Origin: Catenulispora pinisilvae
GTDB lineage: Bacteria; Actinomycetota; Actinomycetes; Streptomycetales; Catenulisporaceae
DNA length: 64,000 nucleotides
Direction of reading: 5' to 3'
Assembly (NCBI RefSeq): GCF_015356865.1
Contig: NZ_JAAFZA010000030.1
Location: 1 to 64,000, forward strand
Part shown: in pieces, positions 42,993 through 51,290 of the stretch
Layout of the letters: every line of letters begins with the position of its first letter
Numbering within the stretch: the stretch's first letter is position 1
Translations under genes and position numbers: made by a program
The notes under the pieces: model-generated
The model's database searches: none
What the model was told of the DNA's origin: nothing
Seen by the model: only the letters and a program-made list of their open reading frames with translations

Positions 42993-43139
42993 CTCGGTGG
43001 GCTCCTCATGGTTCTCAAGTACTTGCGGACCGGGCCGTCGGGCTCGGTGTGGCTTGAGATTACGCAGGCGTGTCGAGTTCGTAAACCCCTTAGCGAAACC
43101 GTTATTAAAAGGGTTATCAAATCGAGGCGGGGTGCGGCG
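42993..43139. promoter_or_regulatory. ROK promoter region with AT-rich dyads
   Basis: An AT-rich stretch at 43075-43125 contains TTCGTAAACCCCTTAGCGAA, an imperfect dyad, and an AAACCCC / AAAAGGGTTT-like inverted pair about 23 bp apart. ROK operators are AT-rich dyads, so this is the candidate autoregulatory site. Weak evidence. Confidence 0.4.
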
Positions 43140-43500
43140 GTCAGCCGATGTGGACCGCGGCACGTCCCCCTGGGCGTGCTGCTGCTTCGTGGCGTTGACC
43201 GCCGGCGCGGTGACGACGAGACCGGCGAGGAACATGCAGGCGCCGGCGATGAAGGCCGCGGTGTAGCCGTGGGTCATCGCTTGCCCGGCCCTGGACACCA
43301 GGGAGAAGTCCGTCCTTGGTGTGCAGCCCGCGGTAGAAACTGGAGGCGGCGTCAGGCAGTTTGCTGTTGGCCGCGCTGGTGGAAATCGTGGACCGGACCG
43401 CCAGGCCGAGTGCTCCGCCGATCTGCTGTGCGGCGTTCAGCAGCGCGGAGGCGATTCCGGGACGCCACCAGGGCCGAGAGCACCGTCACGGCCGTCGCCT
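43140..43500 (-). pseudogene. Decayed MFS (DHA2) exporter fragment
   Basis: On the minus strand one frame reads GIASALLNAAQQIGGALGLAV (about 43458-43396), the late-helix motif of DHA2 exporters; a second frame, one base off, reads MTHGYTAAFIAGACMFLAGLVV (about 43278-43213), the last transmembrane helix. The frame change and the missing N-terminal 400 residues show a dead gene. It abuts the ROK promoter and may provide part of it. Confidence 0.75.
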
Positions 43501-43691
43501 AAAACCTGGGGCTTTATCTGCAATTCCCGAGGACTTCAGGAAACAACAAGGCCTCAGCATCCGACGCGACGCGCTACACGCCGGTTCCGGCCAGAACGAA
43601 CCTCACGCTTGACGGCTGAGCATGAGGTGTGAGCACAACAGAGCGCAGGTCGTAGGGCACCGGAGGACATTAGAGGCTACGAAGCGCCTTC

Positions 43692-43877
43692 TCAAAAAAT
43701 CCGCGGCACCTGCAATTGATTCACATTTCCGCGACATTCTCTGGCGATATCCGTCGGATCATCCGACCCCGGACTCGGCCGCCGGATCGGCCGAATACCG
43801 ACCTGCCGGGTGACCAGCCTGTCGCGCTCCAGCTCGCGCAGCGTCTGGGTGAGCATCTTCTGCGAGACGGTGGCCAT
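43692..43877 (-). pseudogene. HxlR regulator fragment
   Basis: 61 codons beginning MATVSQKMLTQTLRELERDRLVTRQV. This is the second half of the HxlR winged-helix domain; the first 40-50 residues are missing, and after VTRQV the sequence turns into unrelated low-similarity residues. HxlR genes are usually divergent from NAD(P)H-binding reductases, as here with the gene at 43947, so the reductase has probably lost its regulator. Confidence 0.65.
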
Positions 43878-43946
43878 CTCTTCTAGGCTCGCTCACGTCA
43901 AGGTCGAAAATCTCAGGATCGCAACGACGAGAAGACAGGGCACCCC

Positions 43947-44594
43947 ATGACCTCCATCACCGTCATTGGCGGCACCGGCTACACCGGCAGCCACATCATC
44001 CGCGAGGCCGCGGCCCGCGGACACCAGGTGACCTCCCTGAGCCGCAGCCTCCCGGCCGAGCAGCTCCCCGGCGTGACCTACCTGGCGGGCTCGGCGACCG
44101 ACCCGGACGCCCTGCGCCGTGCCGTGACCGGCGCCGACGCCGTCTTCGCGGCGATCTCCCCGCGCGCCGGGCTCGGCGAGGACCTGCTCCCCCTCTACGC
44201 GGACCTCGCGGACCTCGCCGCCGCCTCCGGCGCCCGCCTCGGCGTCGTCGGCGGCTTCAGCGCCCTGCGCCCCGCCGCCGGAGCGCCCCGCTTCGCCGAA
44301 GGCGACGACGTCCCGCCGGAGTTCGCCGAAGAGGCCCGGGTCATGGCCGCCGTCGTCGACTACCTGATCGACGAGGCACCGGAGAACCTCGACTGGTTCT
44401 ACGCGAGCCCGGCCGCCTCCTACGGCGCCTACGCCCCCGGAACGCCGACCGGCACCTACCGGACCGGAGGCGACGTCGCCCTGTTCGACGACGACGGCGA
44501 GTCGGCCATCTCCGGCCCCGACTTCGCTCTCGCCCTGGTCGACGAGGTCGACAAGCCGCGGCACCACCGCACGCAGTTCGGCGTCACGTCTTAA
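43947..44594 (+). CDS. NAD(P)H-binding atypical SDR
   Basis: 215 aa. Rossmann motif GGTGYTGSHI at residues 8-17, AAISPRAGLGED mid-protein, and no YxxxK typical of classical SDRs. It resembles NmrA / biliverdin-reductase-like NAD(P)-binding proteins. Likely a redox enzyme or sensor. Its probable divergent regulator is broken (43692-43877). Start ATG 43947. Confidence 0.85.
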   Translation: MTSITVIGGTGYTGSHIIREAAARGHQVTSLSRSLPAEQLPGVTYLAGSATDPDALRRAVTGADAVFAAISPRAGLGEDLLPLYADLADLAAASGARLGVVGGFSALRPAAGAPRFAEGDDVPPEFAEEARVMAAVVDYLIDEAPENLDWFYASPAASYGAYAPGTPTGTYRTGGDVALFDDDGESAISGPDFALALVDEVDKPRHHRTQFGVTS

Positions 44595-44878
44595 GAGCGA
44601 CCGAGGATTGGTGGCCGGTCTGGCGAGGCCGCGCAGCCGCCGCAGCGCACGGAAAACTCGGCGGGGCTCGTGTCTTTGGCGGCTTCGCCGCTGGTGGCTG
44701 GGCGTGCCGGACGGACGCCCTCGACCCGGCCCGCGCCTGCGCGCAAATCGGCACGAGCGTCGTGGGCATGCGGCTTGCAAGCGCAGCGCGGCAAGGGACC
44801 GGTGCGGCCAGGCTCGGAGCTCCGACGCTGGTTTTCCAATGTCGCTCAGCCCGCCCGGCCACCAATCCTCGGTCGCTC
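44595..44878. mobile_element. MITE-like element with perfect 24-bp terminal inverted repeats
   Basis: 284 bp bounded by perfect 24-bp inverted repeats (44595-44618 and 44855-44878), beginning GAGCGACCGAGGATTGG. It starts right after the stop of the NAD(P)-binding gene. It contains no credible coding region or transposase; the apparent frames inside are short and atypical. Sized like a miniature inverted-repeat transposable element. No target-site duplication is visible. Confidence 0.65.
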
Positions 44879-45003
44879 CAAGTCGCCAGGGGCATACCGG
44901 GTCGGCGGGTCAGCCGCCGGCCATCGTGTCGCCAGCCCAGTGCCGAAGGAGCTGCCGGGTCCCTCGATAGCCTGTCAGCCACAAGGACACTGCTGGGGGG
45001 AAC

Positions 45004-47958
45004 GTGAACGAGGATCCCGAAGACCGGTTCGAGCTGCCACAGAAGTTCCGGCGCGGGGTGCTCCGCCGGGAACGCTGTGAGCGGGCGGAGATCGACAGAC
45101 TCGCGGCGGTCGTGGCCGATCCGGACGCGCGGGGGAAGGCGACGTGGCGGGCCGTCGATCTCATCGTCGCCGAGGAGGGGCCGGCCGCGGCGGTGCGGGC
45201 GTTCGCCGCCGTCACCGATGAAGACGTCAGATATGCCCGCTCCAGTTGGGGCCACGGCAGCGTCTACCACAGCCGGATCTCCGATGTCCGCTGGCCGATG
45301 ATGCTCCGGCTGCTCGACCTGGTGCGGTCGGCCACCGAGGAGGAGTACGCCGAGGCCGTCGCGACCACGGAGAAGATGCGCGAGGAGTACCCGTCGCCCG
45401 CGTCCCGGGCCGCGATGTCGGTGCTGGCGCTGGGCCGGCCGCAGTGGTGCTCGGCGGACATCGCGGAGTACTCGGCGGACGAGGACTTCGACAACCACAC
45501 TGCCAGGCTGCTGATGCTCGCCACGACTACGCAGGAGCAGGCACGGGAGCTGGGCCGGCGGATCCGGGACTGGACGTGGGTCAACGACGACCGCCGCGCC
45601 GAGGGGACGTTCCTGGCCACCGTCGGCGCCGGGGCCGACGAGTTCCTGGTCGGATGCTTGGAGCAGTCCCGGTGGCACGCGCTGAACCTGCTGCCGAAGC
45701 TGCCGAGCGAGTTGGCTGTCAATACCCTGATCGGTGAGCTGGGGCCGAAGGACGCGCAGGGCGCGCTTCTTGAGGCGGCTAAACGGTTTCCGCGCCGGGT
45801 TCTACGGCTACTCGCCGAAGCCGAGCCCGCTACGCAGGTCGACTATGTGCTGCGGCTGCATGTGGCAGCGCAGCCCGAGGTGGCGCGCAGCGAGTTGCCG
45901 GCGCTTTCGGCGGCGGGGCGGCAGCGGGTGGCGGCGCTGCTCGGTCCGGCGGGCGACAATGCCCCGATTCTGGTTGCTACTGCTGCGGATCTGCCCCGCA
46001 TCCTGGTGACGCCGCCGTGGGAGGATCGCGAACTGGGCAAGCCCGCGGTTTTGAAGAACCTGCCGGTCCCGACTCCTATCTTCTGCTGGCCCACACGCGG
46101 ACACGTGTCGTCGTCCGCGATTCCCGAGATCGCGCCTTCCCCGAAGGAGGCGGACGACCAGGGCCGACTCGTGGCGACGATGGCGGAACGGCTCAGCTCG
46201 GAATACGACCGCTACTCCGAGTCCGCCCACATCTTCTTCCGCCGCCATCCCGAGGGCGCGATACGTCAGCTGCTCCCGAGTGCCCTCGGCCCGACCGGGC
46301 TCGGGCTCCGGAAGGCGCAGGCCGCGGTGCGCTTCGTGGCGCGGCAGGGCTGGGCCGACGTCTTAGCCATCGCCGCGGAGTCCGGCCCCGAGACGGCGCG
46401 CGCGACTCAGGCGTTGCTGGAACGGTGCGGCCTGGACGCGTTCCCCAAGTCCATGCCGGCGGTGCCGTTGTGGGCGGAGCCGTCTTCGCTGCCGCCGATC
46501 CTGCTCGCCGGGCGAGGGTTGGCGTTGCCCGCGTCCGCGGTGCGGCTGGTGGTCCAGATGCTGACGATCTCCTCGCGCCGGGACATCGCTCCGTACGGCG
46601 GCATCGAGATCGTCAAAGAGTCCTGCGATGCCAGCTCGCTCGCCGAATTCGCGTGGGGTCTGTTCGAGAACTGGGGCGGGGCGGGCTATCCGACCAAGAA
46701 GGTGGGCTGGGCGTTCGACGTCTTGCGGTGGTTCGGGGACGCGGAGACCGCTCGACGGCTCGTGCCGCTGATCCGGGCCTGGCCCGGCGAGGGCGGCTCG
46801 GCGCGGGCCGCGGTCGGCATGGATGTCCTGATCGCGATCGGCGGCGACGCGGGGATCCGCGAGGTCTACGACATCTCGCAGCGCTCGCAGTTCGGCGCGC
46901 TCCGCGATGACGCCGCCGCGCGGATCGCCATTGTGGCCACGGCGCGGGGGCTGAGCGCGGACCAGCTGGAGGATCGGCTGGTGTTGGACTTGGGCGCGGG
47001 CGCCTGCGGCACGTTGCCGCTGGACTACGGAACGCGCCGGTTCACCGTCGGGTTCGACGAGTACCTCCAACCGTTCGTCACCGACGACGCCGGCAAGCGC
47101 CGGACCGCGCTGCCGAAGCCGACTGCCAAGGACGATGCGGCGCTCGCTTCCCGGGCTCAGGCGCGCTTCACCGAACTGAAGAAGGACTCGAAGACGCTCG
47201 CGGTGCGGCAGGCCGCGCGGTTGGAGCGGGCGATGGTCACCGGACGGAAGTGGTCCGAGGCCGAATTCCGGGCCCTGTTCATCGAGCATCCACTGATGCG
47301 GCTGCTCGGCCGGCGGCTGGTGTGGGGGCAGTTCGACGGTGCCGGAACACTGCACGAGGCGTTCCGGATCGCCGAGGATGGGACGCTGGCCGATGTCGAT
47401 GACGCGCGGTTCGCGTTCGACGCGGGCCTCGCTGAGAGGACCGGCGGCACTGACCGAGCTGGCGGCACCGGAGCGATCGGCCTGGTTCATCCGGTGACCC
47501 TGGGCCGCGTCCTCCCCCGCTGGGTCGAGATCTGCCACGACTACGAGATCGTCCAGCCCTTCCCGCAGGTGGGACGCCCGATCTTCGCACTGACCGCCGA
47601 GGAACGCGCCGCCGACCGCCTCGCCCGCTTCTGCGACGTCACCATCTCGACCGACCGCCTCCTGGCCCTGCACCGCAGCCCCGGCTGGGGCACGATGCCG
47701 CAGTGGGAGGCGGCCCGCGCCGTGGCGACCGCCCGCCGGGTGCCCGGTGACAGACTCCTGATAGTCCAGATCACCCCCGGCTACCGCCCGGGTTCCCTCG
47801 CCGACACCCCGCACCAGAGCATCCGCGACATCTGGCTCAGCCCCCTGGACACCGGCCACGGCTACGGCACCCGTGCCCGCGCCCTGCCCCTGGGCGACCT
47901 CGACGACGTGGAGGCCAGCGAGATCATCGCGGACCTCACCACGGCCGTGGCACCATGA
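45004..47958 (+). CDS. Large helical-repeat protein with DUF4132 domain
   Basis: 984 aa. The first 700 residues are Leu/Ala-rich alpha-helical HEAT-like repeats. The C-terminal part, from VGFDEYLQPFVTD to QPFPQVGRPIFALT, matches DUF4132 (also seen in MolR-like proteins), with the conserved RLVWGQFDGAGTLHEAFRI. The function is unknown; these proteins often occur beside WGR or methyltransferase genes. The GTG start has GGGGGG(AA) upstream, and the last four bases overlap the methyltransferase start (ATGA). Confidence 0.82.
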   Translation: MNEDPEDRFELPQKFRRGVLRRERCERAEIDRLAAVVADPDARGKATWRAVDLIVAEEGPAAAVRAFAAVTDEDVRYARSSWGHGSVYHSRISDVRWPMMLRLLDLVRSATEEEYAEAVATTEKMREEYPSPASRAAMSVLALGRPQWCSADIAEYSADEDFDNHTARLLMLATTTQEQARELGRRIRDWTWVNDDRRAEGTFLATVGAGADEFLVGCLEQSRWHALNLLPKLPSELAVNTLIGELGPKDAQGALLEAAKRFPRRVLRLLAEAEPATQVDYVLRLHVAAQPEVARSELPALSAAGRQRVAALLGPAGDNAPILVATAADLPRILVTPPWEDRELGKPAVLKNLPVPTPIFCWPTRGHVSSSAIPEIAPSPKEADDQGRLVATMAERLSSEYDRYSESAHIFFRRHPEGAIRQLLPSALGPTGLGLRKAQAAVRFVARQGWADVLAIAAESGPETARATQALLERCGLDAFPKSMPAVPLWAEPSSLPPILLAGRGLALPASAVRLVVQMLTISSRRDIAPYGGIEIVKESCDASSLAEFAWGLFENWGGAGYPTKKVGWAFDVLRWFGDAETARRLVPLIRAWPGEGGSARAAVGMDVLIAIGGDAGIREVYDISQRSQFGALRDDAAARIAIVATARGLSADQLEDRLVLDLGAGACGTLPLDYGTRRFTVGFDEYLQPFVTDDAGKRRTALPKPTAKDDAALASRAQARFTELKKDSKTLAVRQAARLERAMVTGRKWSEAEFRALFIEHPLMRLLGRRLVWGQFDGAGTLHEAFRIAEDGTLADVDDARFAFDAGLAERTGGTDRAGGTGAIGLVHPVTLGRVLPRWVEICHDYEIVQPFPQVGRPIFALTAEERAADRLARFCDVTISTDRLLALHRSPGWGTMPQWEAARAVATARRVPGDRLLIVQITPGYRPGSLADTPHQSIRDIWLSPLDTGHGYGTRARALPLGDLDDVEASEIIADLTTAVAP

Positions 47959-48602
47959 CCCGCATGCGATACACCGACGTGGTCGAGAGCTTGCGCGCGT
48001 CCTACGACAACAGCGCCGACCAGCGAGAGGCCACGGGCAAGGAGGACTGGAAGCTCCAGGAGCGGGCCGCGTTCCTGGCCCGATTGCACTCGAACGAAGG
48101 CCGGCGGTTGCTGGAGATCGGGGCGGGTGTCGGTACCGACAGCCGCTACTTCCAGGAGCAGGGGCTGGAGGTCGTGGCCACCGACTTGTCGCCGCTGATG
48201 GTGGCGAAGTGTCGGGAGAAGGGCTTGGATGCCCGGGTTGTTGGGTTTCTGGAGCTCGGGGCCGAGTTCGAGTCAGAGCCGTTTGATGCGGTGTTCGCCT
48301 TCAACTGCTTGCTGCACGTGCCCAACTCGGACTTGCCGAGCGTCCTGCAAAGCGTGCGGCGCCTGCTGCGCCCCGGCGGCCTGTTCCTCGTCGCGGTCTA
48401 TGGCGGCGACGGCACGGAAGAAGTGTGGGACGGGGACCCGATCACCCCGCACCGCTTCTTCTCCCTGCGCACCGACGAACAGATTCAGGACTTCGCCCGG
48501 GAGTCGTTCGAGATCGTCGACTTCCATACGCGCGAGGACACCGGCATTTTCCGATCCCAGGTGCTCACGCTGCGGCGAGCGGAGGTTCATCACCGCGGCT
48601 GA
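47955..48602 (+). CDS. SAM-dependent methyltransferase, class I
   Basis: 215 aa. Motif I LLEIGAGVGTDSRYF (about residues 50-64), motif II VVATDLSPLMVAKC and motif IV region AVFAFNCLLHVP give a type 11-like fold. It is coupled to the DUF4132 gene by a four-base overlap, so it may methylate that protein or a shared partner; this is inference. Its last 13 bases overlap the convergent PolX gene. Confidence 0.9.
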   Translation: MTRMRYTDVVESLRASYDNSADQREATGKEDWKLQERAAFLARLHSNEGRRLLEIGAGVGTDSRYFQEQGLEVVATDLSPLMVAKCREKGLDARVVGFLELGAEFESEPFDAVFAFNCLLHVPNSDLPSVLQSVRRLLRPGGLFLVAVYGGDGTEEVWDGDPITPHRFFSLRTDEQIQDFARESFEIVDFHTREDTGIFRSQVLTLRRAEVHHRG

Positions 48603-50377
48603 GCTTCAACCGCCGCGGGTTTCCGCAGGAACGCGCGCAGTCTGGTCAGGCTCCAAGTATTGATGACATCGTCCTTAGTCAGCCATCCCCGCTGCGCCAC
48701 CGCGATGCCAAAGCGCTGATTCTCCAACGCGGGCGTGGAATGCGCGTCGCTGTCGATCGCGAACTTCACCCCGTGCTGCTTGGCCGCCATCACCTGCTCG
48801 TCGTTCAGGTCGAGCCGCTGCGGTGAGGCGTTGATCTCGAACGCCGTGCCGGTCCGGGCCGCCGCCGCGAAGACCGCGTCGAGGTCCACGTCGATGGGCT
48901 GGCGGCGGTCCAGGAGGCGGGTGGTGGGGTGGCCGATGATGTGAACGTAAGGGTTCTCACACGCGCGGATCAGGCGGCGGGTCTGGGCAGCCCGGTCCAG
49001 GCCGAAGGAGGAGTGGATCGAGGCCACGCAGATGTCGAAGCCGGCCAGGAACTCCGGCGGCCAGTCCACTTCCCCGTCCGCGTCGATGTTGAGCTCGGTG
49101 CCGTGCAGCACCCGCATGCCGCGATACGCGCGGTCCAACTCCCGCACGCGCTCACGCTGCGCGAGCATCTTTTCGTCGGTCATGCGCTGCATCACCAGGT
49201 TCGGCGCGTGGTCGGTGACGGCGTAGTAGGCGTAGCCGAGGTCGGCTGCCGTCTCCAGCATCACTTCGAGCGGAGCGAGGCCGTCGGTGAGATCGGTGTG
49301 CGTGTGCAGGTCGCCGCGCAGGTCCTTGAGCTGGACCAGGTCCGGCAAACTGTCCTGCGCGGCGGCCTCGATCTCGCCGCGGTCCTCGCGGAGTGTCGGG
49401 GGGATCCACGGGAGGCCGAGCGCTGCGTAGACCTCTTTCTCTGTGCGGGATGCGAGCTTCTTGCCGGATCCGCCGGACCCACCAGACTCCTCGAGCCCAC
49501 CGGACTCATCCGCCCCGACGTCGAAAAGCCCATACTCCGAAAGCTTCATGCCCGCCTTGACCGCGCGCCCCCGCAGCTTGATGTTGTGCGCCCGCGACCC
49601 GGTGAAGTAGATCAGCGCAGCACCCCAATCCGCCGGCGGCACCACGCGCAGATCCACCTGCAAGCCCTTGTCCATGCGTACTGAGGTCTTGGTCGTCCCG
49701 CTCCCGATCACGTCCGCGACCTCCGGCCACGCGATCAGCGCGGCCATCAGCGGGGCGGAGTCCTTCGCGGTGGCGAGGATGTCGATGTCGCCGACCGTCT
49801 CGCGCATCCGACGCAGCGAGCCCGCATAAGCGCACTGCTTGCAACCGGGGACGGCCGCGATCTCCGCCACCAGCTCCTCGGCCAACTCCAGGGCGACGTT
49901 CAGCAGCGTCCGGCCCGAGGTCTGGCTCAGCTGGTCGATCCCGTGCCGGATGTTCTCGACAGTGCGCTCGCCGAGTCCGGGAAGGCCCTTCAGCCGACCT
50001 TCCTCGGCGGCCTTCCCCAGCTCCTCGACGGACTTGATGCCGAGCTTGCGATACAGGAGCACCGCCGTCTTGGGTCCCACGCCGGGGATCTCCGTGATAC
50101 CGCGTACGCCGTCCGGGATCTTCGCCCGTAGGCTCTCCAACGCGGCGATGCGTCCGGTGGCCAGGTACTCGCTGATCTTGTCCGCGGTCGAGTCGCCGAC
50201 GCCGGGGATCTTCCGCAGCCCGGCGTCGTCCAAATGGGCGAGGTCCCCCGGATAGCCGCTGACCGAACGCGCTGCCTTCTCATAGGAACGTGCGCGGAAC
50301 GCGTTGCCGCCGCTGAGTTGGATGAGGTCGGCGTACTCCCGCAGCAGCGCCCCGACTTCGTCGTTGAGCCGCGCCAT
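48590..50377 (-). CDS. polX: DNA polymerase X / 3-prime to 5-prime exonuclease
   Basis: 595 aa with the bacterial PolX plan: helix-hairpin-helix regions (KIPGVGDSTADKISEYLATG and GVGPKTAVLLYRKLG), polymerase palm with GSLRRMRETVGDIDIL (catalytic aspartates, about residue 190) and QVDLRVV, thumb, then a PHP domain from RGDLHTHTDLTDG (about 355) with metal-ligand histidines and HAPN / DADEV-like motifs. It fills short gaps in base-excision repair and edits 3-prime ends. A Glu/Ser/Gly-rich insert (about residues 287-310) separates palm and PHP. Start ATG 50377. Confidence 0.95.
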   Translation of the reverse strand: MARLNDEVGALLREYADLIQLSGGNAFRARSYEKAARSVSGYPGDLAHLDDAGLRKIPGVGDSTADKISEYLATGRIAALESLRAKIPDGVRGITEIPGVGPKTAVLLYRKLGIKSVEELGKAAEEGRLKGLPGLGERTVENIRHGIDQLSQTSGRTLLNVALELAEELVAEIAAVPGCKQCAYAGSLRRMRETVGDIDILATAKDSAPLMAALIAWPEVADVIGSGTTKTSVRMDKGLQVDLRVVPPADWGAALIYFTGSRAHNIKLRGRAVKAGMKLSEYGLFDVGADESGGLEESGGSGGSGKKLASRTEKEVYAALGLPWIPPTLREDRGEIEAAAQDSLPDLVQLKDLRGDLHTHTDLTDGLAPLEVMLETAADLGYAYYAVTDHAPNLVMQRMTDEKMLAQRERVRELDRAYRGMRVLHGTELNIDADGEVDWPPEFLAGFDICVASIHSSFGLDRAAQTRRLIRACENPYVHIIGHPTTRLLDRRQPIDVDLDAVFAAAARTGTAFEINASPQRLDLNDEQVMAAKQHGVKFAIDSDAHSTPALENQRFGIAVAQRGWLTKDDVINTWSLTRLRAFLRKPAAVEAQPR

Positions 50378-50399
50378 GGGGCCAGTTTAGCGGCGCCGA

Positions 50400-51290
50400 T
50401 CAATGCCGCCAGGGCAGCGGCTCCACGCCGAGCAGGTGCCGGGCCTGGAACCCGAGCAGCCGCTGCGCCGCCCGCAGGTCGAGCGGGGCCGTGCGCCCCG
50501 GCATCGGCGACCGAACGTCCACGTCCGGGTGGTACACGCCGAGCAAGTCAGCGGTCGGATACGGCACGAACGTGTCGGGCGCCGCGACGAACACCTTGTG
50601 GTACCCGTGCAGCGGGACTGTGGCCGCCAGCCAGGTGGCCTGCGCCGCGTCTCGCACGTCCAGGTACGTCCACAGCTCCGGCGCCCCGATCGCCGGGTCG
50701 GCGGCGGCCAACGGCAGCCGGTCGGCGGCGCGCTCGTCGTTGCTGATGAACGGGAAGCGCAGCGCGACGACGTCCATCCCGTGCCGGCGGGCCATCATCT
50801 CCGCGGTGGCCTCGTCGACCTGCTTCGACAGTCCGTACGGGTCCTCGATCTGGAGGGGCGCGTCCTCGTCGACCGGCACGTAGGCGGGGTGCAGCGTCCG
50901 GCCGGCCCAGGGCAGGCCGAGGATCGAGAGGCTGCTGGCGATCACCGCGCGGCGGATGCCCCGGTTGCCCGCTTCCTCCAGCACGTTGAAGGTCGCGCGG
51001 GTGTTGCCGCCGAAGACCTCCAGCGCCGTGCCGTGCACGGGAGTGGGCAGCGCGGCCAGGTGGACGACCGCGTCCGCGTCGGCCAGCGCCTCGCGGACCA
51101 GGTCCGGGTCGGCGGCGTCGCCGACGGCGACCCGGTCGGCACCGGCCTCGGCCAGGTCGCCGGGGTCGGCCAGCACCAGGGCGGTGACGGCGGCGCCGCG
51201 GTCGGCGAAGGCCCGGGTGACCACCCGGCCGACCAGGCCGGCGGCACCGGTGACCAGGACCCGGCGCGGGGCGGGGACGTCGGAGCTCAC
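50400..51290 (-). CDS. NAD-dependent epimerase/dehydratase family protein (uronate dehydrogenase-like)
   Basis: 296 aa extended SDR. GAAGLVGR (residues 16-23, Gly-rich NAD site), GDAADPDLVREAL, and YGLSKQVDE (YxxxK-type catalytic pair). Proteins of this size in sugar-acid clusters are often uronate or aldose dehydrogenases. GTG start overlaps the dehydratase stop by four bases (GTGA, 51287-51290), so it is translationally coupled to it. Confidence 0.87.
   Translation of the reverse strand: MSSDVPAPRRVLVTGAAGLVGRVVTRAFADRGAAVTALVLADPGDLAEAGADRVAVGDAADPDLVREALADADAVVHLAALPTPVHGTALEVFGGNTRATFNVLEEAGNRGIRRAVIASSLSILGLPWAGRTLHPAYVPVDEDAPLQIEDPYGLSKQVDEATAEMMARRHGMDVVALRFPFISNDERAADRLPLAAADPAIGAPELWTYLDVRDAAQATWLAATVPLHGYHKVFVAAPDTFVPYPTADLLGVYHPDVDVRSPMPGRTAPLDLRAAQRLLGFQARHLLGVEPLPWRH

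Noticed and set aside
43321-43632. 103-codon plus-strand open frame in the decay zone
   Set aside because: No ribosome-binding site or domain, and the opposite strand carries clear MFS motifs in shifted frames.
45004-47958. Molybdate regulator MolR by similarity to DUF4132
   Set aside because: DUF4132 appears in some MolR-like proteins but no molybdenum gene is nearby and there is no DNA-binding domain.
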